From the NCBI RefSeq assembly GCF_035222275.1, contig NC_085886.1:1054001-1118000 (forward strand): 64,000 bases of DNA, in the 5' to 3' direction. The translations under genes and the position numbers were made by a program. Source of the DNA: Podospora bellae-mahoneyi. Lineage: Eukaryota > Ascomycota > Sordariomycetes > Sordariales > Podosporaceae. The notes under the pieces were generated by a model that had not been told where the DNA came from, ran no database searches, and saw only the letters and a program-made list of their open reading frames with translations. Shown piece by piece: positions 33,173 through 42,145 of this stretch (the first letter of the stretch is position 1; every line of letters begins with the position of its first letter).

Positions 33173-34320
33173 ACTGCTGCTGCCCCCCTGCATCGTATGT
33201 ATGTAATGTCCTATATGTATGTCTCGGACTTGTCTGAGAGAGAAACAACAGAAAGAAAAAAAAAGGGGGGTAAGGGGGGGGGAGTGTGATACGACAGAAT
33301 AAAGTTGCCCCCGGCCGTCGGCTGATTCTGTGTGTGTCTTGACTGAGAAGGGATGGTTCTCCCAAAAACCAAAGAAGCTCATGACGATGACGGGGGAGGC
33401 GTTACTTATATGTCGACGGACTGGCCGTTGAGGTCCTGGTCCTGCCTGCCCCACGCCCCCCGGCAAAGGGCACTGTGTGCTGATCAACATGTTTTTTTTT
33501 GCCTCCACCACCCAACAATATCACCTACCCCAAATCCTCCGTGTCCCCCTTCCGCAAGACTGCAACCATGAGTGACAGGGAGGGGGAAGAGGTGTGTGTG
33601 TGTGTGTGAAGCTATGGCCTTTCCCGGAGAGGGAGGTTCGGCGAGTCGAACGGGCAGCTAGCCACCACCCACCCCCATCGATGACCCATGGTTGCCGGGT
33701 AGAGAGCCACATGATCGCAAGATCCGTGAGCCCATCAATGGTCCGGTCCCTTCGAATCCATGGTTGCAAGCTCGATGAAAAAATACCAACGTCCATTTTG
33801 TGACCGGGGAACCGATATTCTTGTGTAAGTGCCAGGTCCTCGTCACCTCTATCGGCCCGGGGACCCCCAGACAGCGGGGACTAGTCCAGAGGCCGAAATA
33901 GAAAAAGAATGACACCAAGCCTTTCATTGGATCCTCGAAAAAAGCGAGACTTTTCCGCCGGCGCGGGAACCACAGACAATGTGTGTGCCACCCGTGCGTG
34001 CGCGCGCACAACAACAAAGAAGTGCAAGTACCCTCTCAGAAAAATGGCGGGAAGCACATACCGGGGTGGACAACAGAGAGTTGTTGTTGTTCAGCAACAC
34101 ACACGGCCCCAATCGTCCGGACTTGGACTCCGTCCTTAGCCGGGGTGAAGTGTATCTCGCCGAGAAAAGCTCATGCTTGTACCCTCACTGTGTGGATGTG
34201 GCGTGTTGCGGGTTTATCTGATTTCCACAAGGCTGGTTGTTATTGGAGGTACATACAACCAAAGTTCACACACACCGAAGGAGCCGCATCAAGGGTCCAC
34301 ACCGGATCATCACACAGCAC

Positions 34321-34340
34321 CTACCTACCTACCTACCTAC
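34321..34340. repeat. (CTAC)5 microsatellite
   Basis: Five CTAC units lie in the gene-free region upstream of the catalase gene. Confidence 0.85.
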
Positions 34341-36580
34341 GCTGCCTTGCAGAACCATTCTCAGCATGATGTGAGACCAACAACAACATCAAGTAAGAAA
34401 AAGGTAAATATAAAACAACGAGATGAGCAAGCAGGACCTGCTACGGAGACGGAAGTAAAAAAGACGGTAAACCAACTGGGACCCGTATCAAGAGACGGGC
34501 TCCTCAACATACGTCAGCATCAACTTGCCCCCGTGCCCCCCCCCCAGCCGGCACTCGAAAAGCTTTTGGGTGCTAGCCCCCGTAGAATGATCGGGGCAAA
34601 AAAATAGACTAAGCAGCCCGGGGACCTGCTTCTTGGCTGAGCGGCTCTCGTCCGATGTCGATAGCATGCGGTCAAGGCCATGCCAGCTGTTAAGATGGAT
34701 GGATATGCGGGGTAGGTATCGCACGCTCGCATGTCGAAACATGCGAACCCGTTGACAGCTTTTGGAATCAAAAACCAAGTCACCAGTCGTATTCGGAATC
34801 TATCACACACATGAAGGAATGACATTCTGAGGTCCCGTGCTGCTGGCATCCTGCGCGGTCTGTCTCGGTACATACACTGTGCGCCCCCCCCCCACCCCCC
34901 CTCAATATGGCAGGATAATATTCGTTGCAACAGAGAATCCGCGGTTGCATTGCATATCGAGCGGCCGAGAATGGTCGTCACTTCGAAAAGCCGGAGAGGT
35001 GTGGAGCCCGATTCGCAAGCTCAAGAACAAGCAAGGAAGCGGAACCCGCGATGATGATCCCTGAAAGCGGTTGCTTTGTCTGCCGTTCGGTTTCCGAGCA
35101 TCGGGGATCCAGAATCTGCCCACAGTTGGGGAGAGCAACGCATGACGCAGTGGAACTGGTATGGAGCTTCATCATTCCAAGATTTTATCTTTTCTCATGG
35201 GTTCGAGAGCAACCAAAAAAGGCGAGGCATCTACGGCAGATGCAGGTACATCGTGATGGGCGGTGATAGAACTTCAATGGCGTGCTCAACAAGGTAGGGA
35301 TCACCCACACACGTGCCACAGTCTCAGTTAGACCCTAGCAAAGTGAGATCGACGACGACTTGACGGCTGGATTTGCAAGCCACACAAGAGATCGTTGGGT
35401 CGGCTGCAGATGATTCCAAACTGAGGGTATCATCATCACGGGATGCAAAGAATGCTCACCCTGCTGACACATAGCAAAAATTAACGTAAGATTCCTAACC
35501 GGAAGAGTTCCTCCGACGGTTGATTGTCCTGGCGCTGTACACAACATGGAATATTCCGTGGTTAACCTCCCGAAAGTAGCACAATACTTGTCCGCATATG
35601 TCCAAGACCCGACTAGTTGGGGAAGCGTGGTTGGCCATTGATGGAAAATCATCAGCACGTTTTACTGTGACTGCCAAGTCAAGTCCGCGCAAGAATTGTC
35701 TGTTCTACACATTGTCGTCACCTTGCGCGGAGTGAGGGAGGGGATTTTGCACTTCGGCCGATATCAGAACAGGGAGGTCGATGTAGCAGTTTTTCTTGTG
35801 CTTCCTTCCATGCGGCTTGGCAGATGCCGAGCATAATAATTCCGAAGGCTGGGCCCTCGAGAGGAGAGAGGTCGGAGGTATCGGACAGTAGCATGATGAG
35901 GGAAGGAAGGCCGATGTAGAGAGCAGGAAAAAGACACAGAAAAAGAGGTGAAGTTGAAAGAGATGATTCGACCCCGGGCGGCTACCAACGTTGAGCTAAG
36001 CCTGATTCTGACAAGTCGCCGGCTTGGCCATGGCAGAGCGCGAATCAATGCCGACACAGAACCCTAACCCCTGTGTTAGTCAGCGGAAATAACCTCGGAG
36101 CAAGAACAACGCCACAGCAGTGAGCTGATGCCCAGAATTTGTGAGAGGAACATCCTCACTCAGCAACATCTCACCAACACCAGCCCTTGCCAATCTGTGT
36201 CCAACCCGAGCCTTCCGAATTCTTTCTCTCATGGCCATGATTATTCCACCTCAACTTATATTTTAACCTTGCAATCACAAATCACAAACAATGCGCCTTG
36301 CAGCATGCCACCTCTCGGCTCTTCCCTGTCATGCAAGTGACAAAAAACTGGGATGCCCACCCAGCTGGTGCCTCTCAACAACACCCTATCAACCGGCTGC
36401 TATCCGGGCCAATGGCAGCCGTCTTTTGGTTGATGACATCCCACAACTGCCGTATCTTCGCGCCAGAGGTAACTCTAACTGAACCGTGATGAACATCGTC
36501 TGTGTTTGTAAAAAGTAATACCTTCCTATCCTGTCCTCTTTGCCATGTCCAGTGTGTACGCTATGCTGTCTCGCTATATC

Positions 36581-36581
<1 letters not shown>

Positions 36582-36606
<25 letters not shown>
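36582..36606. repeat. (TA)n microsatellite
   Basis: About twelve TA units, roughly 240 bases downstream of the haspin stop codon. Confidence 0.9.
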
Positions 36607-36612
<6 letters not shown>

Positions 36613-36680
36613 CAAAAAATGTGGGTATGTCGTCTCTTGATGGTCTCAAACATGAATGTAAACGTAGCAATGCTTCCGAT

Positions 36681-36792
36681 TTCGCAACAACAAGCCCCTA
36701 TTCTCCTCGCCACTGTTGCGTCCAGGTGTGTCCAATTTCGCAAAAACAAGCCCCTATTCTCCTCGCCACTGTCGCGTCCAGGTGTGTCCAAT
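36681..36792. repeat. 56-bp tandem duplication
   Basis: Copies at 36681-36736 and 36737-36792 differ at only two positions (C/A and T/C). They lie about 50-165 bases downstream of the haspin stop, probably in its 3' untranslated region. The few differences suggest a recent duplication that escaped, or was too short for, repeat-induced mutation. Confidence 0.92.
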
Positions 36793-36844
36793 GTAGATTC
36801 CCAGTTGGGAAATGTGAGCCGGCGCCAAAACATTGATGACTCCT

Positions 36845-38599
36845 TCAAGCTTGTCGTCGTCTACAAGGCCTCACCGACCTCTTTGACTGCCTCTCCTGCT
36901 CCTCCTCCTCTTCCTCCTCCTCCTCCTCACCCCTGCTCCCCCTTTCACTCTCCTCACTCTCACTCTCTTCCTTCTTGTCCTCACCACCATAACCCGCCCC
37001 AGCACCACTCAAATAACTCCCCCCCCCATCCATCAGCTGCTCCTCCCCAACCCACCCGGCCTCCACAGCAAACCTCACCACCTCCCCCGCCCCCCCAAAG
37101 CTCATCACCTCCCTCGGCTGCCCAGGATCAAGATGAACCCTCAACTCCCTCGTCTCCTCCTCCCACTCCCTCAGCACTTTTGCCTCCCCCCTAAAGTTCT
37201 CCACCATCCACCCATAGATATAATCCAACCACAGCACATTAGTATAAGGATAATACCCCCCCCAATCAACCCTCCTCTTGCTCCCCTTCCTCCTCTTCAC
37301 CGCTCCCGCCGGCAACTCATAAGCCGTAGTATGATACTTGGGCCCCAAAATACCCCTATCCCCCCTCAGCAAAAAACTCCTCATCCCCCTATAAACCTCA
37401 CACTGCGGCGCGTGCTCGCTCGTGAAAATGCTCAAGTCCTTTTCCAAGTCCATAAACACTTTCCCCCCTGGACGGTCCGGATCCGAAGCCCGCGAGAGGC
37501 CGTAATCCAGTATCGTGACCTCTAAGCCAGAGTTGTTGAATCTGTACCCTGACCCTGGCGACAGAGGGGGACGGGCCTGCCTGACACATAAATTCCCCTC
37601 GTGAAGATCCCTATGCTCAAACTCAATCAAATCTTCTGCTCTGGCAAGCGCAATCGCAGTGTGAAGAAAAATATCCCATAGCTGTTCTGAAGTCGTAATC
37701 TCAAAATCCTCCAGCGCCGTGCCCGCATCACCTAGCTCGACGACGAGGAATCTGGTTTCGTCGAGGTACCTGCTTGGGGAGGGGTACCACTGCAGCCGGT
37801 CGGGATCTTTTCTCTTCTCCCGGCGATAAAAGGCTTGGTGGGTTTCGAGGAGTGATCTGGGGGCTTTGCCCTGGGCGATGTAGCGTTCTTTGTAGATTAC
37901 AAACCCGGGGATGTCGGCTAGCCATTCGGATATCTGGAGCTCACCGAGCATGTCCTCGTCGGTGTGGGGTTCTTCGTCTACCAGACCCGAGCGGGACTGG
38001 GCTTTGGTTTGGGGTTTGATGGGGGAGTCGAGGCGGATGACTTTGATGATGGAGGTGCCGAGGGTATTGGTTATGCGGTAGACTTCTGCGTAGGAGGCCT
38101 CGGCGATTTTCTCGATGGTGTTGGAGGGGGGGCAGATTTCGGACCAGGTGAGGGTGCGGAGGGTTGATGAGGTGGAGGAGGTGTCGGAGTGGAAGGTTGA
38201 GTCTTCTTCTTCTGAGTAGGGTTGTGATGGTTTTTGTGGTAGACGGCCGGAGACTGGTTCGTCTTTTGGTACAGGGGTTGGTGCTATTCTCCGTCTTGGG
38301 GGAGGAGATTGTGGTTGCTTGGGTGTTGATGGCTGCTGTTCGGGGGGTGGTGGTGGTGGTGCTGATGACGGTGGGGTTGGTGTTGTTGAAGGGATCTCCT
38401 CCTTGTCTTGAATTACCACTTTCTCGTCGAGTGTCACCGATACCAGCTGTTTTGTGATCCGAGTGACCTCATGTGATTCGACTTCCACCTTGGCCTTTCT
38501 CGTCGTGGGCGGGCTTGTTGGTAATGCCTCAAACAACTGCTCAGCCCTCGTCTTCCTCTCGGATTTGCCATATTTTCGAAGTGTGGTGGTGCGTGACAT
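36845..38599 (-). CDS. Haspin-like serine/threonine kinase
   Basis: A haspin-family mitotic kinase; haspins phosphorylate histone H3 at Thr3 and recruit the chromosomal passenger complex. It is a single exon of 584 residues from MSRTTTLRKYGK; an upstream in-frame ATG at 38776 is not supported by the family. Residues 1-145 are disordered and Pro-rich. The kinase domain starts near 150 (TLTWSEICPP). The likely ATP lysine is K186 (SIIKVI), the catalytic loop is HRDLHEGN at 329-336, and the magnesium motif is DYG at 365-367, where haspins generally have DYT rather than DFG. The characteristic haspin insert is around residues 190-260. The C terminus ends in a long Ser/Glu acidic run encoded by a purine repeat, followed by a basic tail. 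It is divergent from CCDC47. Confidence 0.88.
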   Translation of the reverse strand: MSRTTTLRKYGKSERKTRAEQLFEALPTSPPTTRKAKVEVESHEVTRITKQLVSVTLDEKVVIQDKEEIPSTTPTPPSSAPPPPPPEQQPSTPKQPQSPPPRRRIAPTPVPKDEPVSGRLPQKPSQPYSEEEDSTFHSDTSSTSSTLRTLTWSEICPPSNTIEKIAEASYAEVYRITNTLGTSIIKVIRLDSPIKPQTKAQSRSGLVDEEPHTDEDMLGELQISEWLADIPGFVIYKERYIAQGKAPRSLLETHQAFYRREKRKDPDRLQWYPSPSRYLDETRFLVVELGDAGTALEDFEITTSEQLWDIFLHTAIALARAEDLIEFEHRDLHEGNLCVRQARPPLSPGSGYRFNNSGLEVTILDYGLSRASDPDRPGGKVFMDLEKDLSIFTSEHAPQCEVYRGMRSFLLRGDRGILGPKYHTTAYELPAGAVKRRKGSKRRVDWGGYYPYTNVLWLDYIYGWMVENFRGEAKVLREWEEETRELRVHLDPGQPREVMSFGGAGEVVRFAVEAGWVGEEQLMDGGGSYLSGAGAGYGGEDKKEESESEESERGSRGEEEEEEEEEEQERQSKRSVRPCRRRQA

Positions 38600-39118
38600 T
38601 GTTCTTTTTGATATTGGAACCGTTGTATAGATTCGTAAAGCACCTTGATGGTTCGTGGTTAAAAGTCGGGCTTCAGCCTTGTCATTCGTCAATGTGCTGT
38701 GGAGGGTTGCTAAGGGCAACCGAGATGGGAGACCCTTGCCCCACCAGATCTCCCACTTTGCTGATGCCTGTCTCACTCTGGGGAGGGGGGGGAGGCATGA
38801 GGGGCATCATGGAAGTGGTCGTCTTGCTTTGCCGTATCTTGGACATTTCAGACCTTCAAAGAACCGCTGAGATATGTCAGAAAGCGTTCATCTTGTAATT
38901 CAGGATTGAGTCCAAATGCCCAGAGGTTGATAAAAGCGATAAGCATAGCTCGATAGCGCCATCCAGCGTTGAATTGACGTCCGTGCTTCCTGCAGGGTGC
39001 CCCACATTCAATTCCCAATTGCACACGTCAGGGGATTTCTCAGGCCTTGGGGTGCGACACGAACTTCTTGCTTCGACGCAACCTCACCCAAATCGCCGAC
39101 CACCGCACGCGACAAGCT
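38600..39118. promoter_or_regulatory. Divergent promoter haspin/CCDC47
   Basis: The 519 bases between the two start codons show no gene. A G-run near 38781-38791 and no obvious repeated motif were seen. Confidence 0.4.
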
Positions 39119-40553
39119 ATGGCGAACGTTATTGGAAACCTCTTTGGAGGCCAGAAGCCATTGAACCCCGACCCTGTCAAGGGCGGTGATTCCGGTGAGT
39201 CCATCAGTATCCATTGCGCGCACATGCCCGAGATGGAAACCGTGGCCGTTACTCTAGACAGCAGCTAACGGTCTCCCAAAGACTTTGCAGACTTCAAGGA
39301 GGGCGCCGAGCCATCTCCCATTCCCTTTACTCCCGTCTCCAACACCCTGACCGGAGCCCAGCCCGTGCAGACACTGCGCCCCTACACAAAATGGTACCGC
39401 CTCGACGAGCGCCATTCCCTCTCTGAGTTCAAGGGCGAGGGCATCGTTCTCTCCATCATTGGCCTCTTCCTCCTCTTCCACCTCTTCGGCGCTGGCCGCA
39501 ACCGCACCAAGGCCAAGAAGTGGATCGAGGCCAACAACGCTCCCCTTGCCGCCGAGTTCGCCTCCGTGGGCTTTGACGGGGTTCCGTCCTCTGAGACCAA
39601 GGTGGCTGAAATTCGCGAGAAGAGTCTCTTCGAGTTTGCTACCTACGCCACCGGCCGTGCCAACGTCGCCTTCGTCGATGTCAAGCTTACTCTTGTCAAG
39701 CGCTTCAACCCGCTCACCTCCATCTTCGAGGCCGCTCTTGGATTCTTCTGGGACAGTTTCCCCGCTCCCAAGGATGTCTGTGACGCTACCATCTATCCCT
39801 TTGATGGAAGAGAGACCCAGATTGTGCCCTCTATCCCCGGCACTGGCGAGCTCCAGGCCAAGGACAAGAGCACCTATGACAACTTTGTTTGGGCTCTTGT
39901 TCACAAGGACCAGATGAAGCAAGTTCGCGATGATCGCTACGACCTGTCTCTTACCGTCACCAAGGACCACCCCAAGCTTCCCCAGTGGTTGACCGTCATG
40001 AGCGAGAGCGCCGAGATTACCGACCTTCTTTTGACCCCTGAGCTCATCAAGGCTGCTGAGAACGCTGGTGATTCTTTTGAGTATCTGATCATTTCTGACC
40101 AACCTGTTGAGCAGCCCAAGACGTGAGTTTCCCGGCTGCAAGCCTTGTACTTGAGCTTTGGTTAACATGGACCCAAACAGGCTCGATGAGACGGTTCCCC
40201 GCAAGCGCATCTTCCTCCGCTACTCGCTGCCCTCTAACAATGACTACACCAACCTCGTCCCCATCTTCCAGTACTTCCTCCGCATCTCTGACCAGCTCGC
40301 CAAGTCGGCCCACTTCCGGCCCGAGGTTGTCAAGAAGGTCAAGGCGGTCCGTGAGAACATGATCAAGAAGATCCAGAAGGCCGAGGAGGAGGAGAAGGCT
40401 GAGGAGCGCGCGATTGAGAAGGAGAAGGCGCGCAAGGCCAAGCGTGATGCTGAGCTGAATGCGCTGGACGCCAAGGGGCAGAAGAAGTATCTTGAGAAGG
40501 AGCGCGAGAGGGAGTTGAAGAAGGGGACCAAGAAGATGACTACCCGTGCTTAG
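39119..40553 (+). CDS. CCDC47-like ER membrane protein (DUF1682)
   Basis: A homologue of CCDC47/calumin, which in animals is a subunit of the PAT/multipass translocon complex at the ER and helps insertion of multipass proteins. Exons 39119-39194, 39282-40122 and 40181-40553 encode 429 residues. One clear transmembrane segment lies at about residues 79-96 (IVLSIIGLFLLFHLFG), followed by the globular DUF1682 domain (KVAEIREKSLFEFATYATGR, WDSFPAPKDVCDATIYPFDG, NFVWALVHKDQMKQVRDDRYD). The tail is a highly charged Lys/Glu coiled coil (AEEEEKAEERAIEKEKARKA), which in the animal protein contacts the ribosome. Introns are 87 and 58 bases. The family is absent from budding yeast. Its role here is inferred from animals. 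Confidence 0.9.
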
Positions 40554-41247
40554 GGTGGCTGAAATGAATTTTTTGGGTAGCCGGTTGGGGGGTGGTTTTT
40601 TGGGTTCGTTGGGGCGGCGGGGGGCTATGTCTGTATGTATAAAAAGGGGTACCGGACGGATGGATGGAAAAGGGGGATGAATGATGGTGGGCTGGGGATG
40701 GATATACGAATTGTTACTGTATAAAGTAATGTGTAAATTGACGCGATGTTACATTTCTTGTATCTCTAGCTCCATGCTTGCCGCTGAGTCGGCGATTGTG
40801 TAGTTCCTGTGGGTGTCTTGACGGCGACTTGTACAGCTGACAAACTCGGCATCAATGGACCAGAGTGATATGATGTCGGTGCTACAAAGTGATGCCCGAC
40901 ATCCCGCTGGTGGTCCCCGGCCCGAGATATCCAGAAACGGACCCACTCACACCGAAGGGCAAGGTTAAGCAGGTCGGCGATGTGGAGGGACGGGATAAGT
41001 GGGGCCGGCGCTGGCCCCCAGAAAGCGGGATATGGTAAGTCGGCGACTGCTTTTCTGGAAGAGCGAGACGGGAACTATCCTCCTGGGGTTTCATATCTCA
41101 GCTGAACTTAAGTTGGACATATAGCTGATCGATTCATCCCCTCTTTGTTTTTTTTTTTTTTTCGGTTGGAGCGCTGGCTGTTTTTTGTAAACCCCTCAAC
41201 CCAGTCAACTTTTACTCAGCAAGCAAAAGACGAGAACAAAAGACAAG
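40554..41247. other. Intergenic region CCDC47 to small CxxC gene
   Basis: About 690 bases. The left part is G-rich with a TGTATGTATAAAAA stretch (probably the CCDC47 3' end). A GTCGGCGA octamer occurs twice, near 40975 and 41040. A T-run lies at 41145-41162, about 90 bases upstream of the next start. No gene is seen. Confidence 0.5.
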
Positions 41248-41746
41248 ATGTGCTTCGGATCTTCCTGCCCCAACTGCTGTTAGTACTTGTCAGGACTTTG
41301 TTGGATCCAGACCCATGATGATTGCTGACATTGAGGATGGTATAGCTAAGCAATCCTGGCGAGGCTGCGGCTCCCACGTCCCCTCCGTTCTCGGGTCTGT
41401 TCCCGAGGATAAGTGGTGTACTTGGTATGTTCTTCTTCCCTCCTTCCCACCCTTCTTTCCCCCTTTCCCCCTTTCACATCCATCCTGTCCATGATACACA
41501 CAACCCCCATCTCACAGCCGTTGCCCATCCATTGCAATATTCTCAATAAATCGTCACGCATGACAAAGCTAACAACCCCCCAAAAGCGAACCCAAATTCA
41601 CCGTCTCCGGCAAGGACTACCCACCCCAAGCCGGCCAAGGCAAACCCGCCGGCTCCTCTTCTGCCGATCAACAAGAAGAAACCCCCTCAGGTTCGGCCGC
41701 CCTGTCCTGGTTCACCAGTTTTCTTGGTGGTGGAGGCAAGAAGTAA
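41248..41746 (+). CDS. Small conserved cysteine-rich (CxxC) fungal protein of unknown function
   Basis: I assembled this from three exons: 41248-41278, 41346-41424 and 41587-41746, giving 89 residues. The N-terminal half MCFGSSCPNC, WRGCGSHVPSVL and EDKWCTCEPKF belongs to a short family I recall from many ascomycetes as uncharacterised, usually starting MCFG with the same spacing. Cysteines at 2, 7, 10, 18, 35 and 37 plus H21 could bind zinc. The C-terminal half is Ser/Gly/Gln-rich and variable, ending in a hydrophobic WFTSFLGGGGKK. Both splice junctions keep phase (C|S at codon 11 and C|EPKF). The first exon is only 31 bases. No function can be assigned. Confidence 0.78.
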
Positions 41747-41929
41747 CCATATTTCCCGTTTCCAGAGTTGAAGTAAACGACCGGCAAGCTTCTCATTATC
41801 GGTCCCTGAACCACCTACAAATATCTGGGGCATCTTCTGAAATAAAAATCAATATTTGGCTAAAAAATCCAAGTCCACCCATCCAAAAATGCTGCTCATA
41901 TAAATGCCTGTAAAAAACCAAAGCTCTGT

Positions 41930-41964
<35 letters not shown>

Positions 41965-42145
41965 TACATTACCACCAGGTGCATACGCTCCCCCCCCCCC
42001 ACGTCTCTCCACTCTATACCCAATTTTTCATCGTTGTTGTATATAAAATTCTTTCGTCTTCATTAACACCTTGTTGATCATGATACACCTTCCCCTCTAC
42101 CACCCCCCTAATCTACCCATCATGTACCACTCCTCCTAACACCAT
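41747..42145. other. Convergent intergenic region with GT/GA repeat
   Basis: About 400 bases between convergent stops. The GT run (41929-41950) passes directly into a GA run (41951-41964). A C-run lies near 41992-42000. No gene is seen. Confidence 0.6.
41929..41964. repeat. Compound (GT)n(GA)n microsatellite
   Basis: Eleven GT units are directly followed by seven GA units, in the shared 3' region of the CxxC protein and the Ark-type kinase. Confidence 0.9.

Larger units (their letters stand above)
33173..36844. other. 3.7-kb gene-free region between catalase promoter and haspin 3' end
   Basis: No frame here resembles a known protein. The right-hand part holds the 56-bp tandem duplication and the TA repeat listed separately. 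The left-hand part must contain the catalase promoter. Short simple repeats occur at 33593-33608 (GT) and 34321-34340 (CTAC). The length is unusual beside the 100-600-base spacers elsewhere in the window. A long stress-responsive promoter, an unrecognised non-coding RNA or decayed sequence are possible. Confidence 0.55.

Noticed and set aside
32879-33193. Catalase start seven codons upstream (33193)
   Set aside because: It would place MQGGSSS before a good signal peptide; the ATG at 33172 fits secretion.
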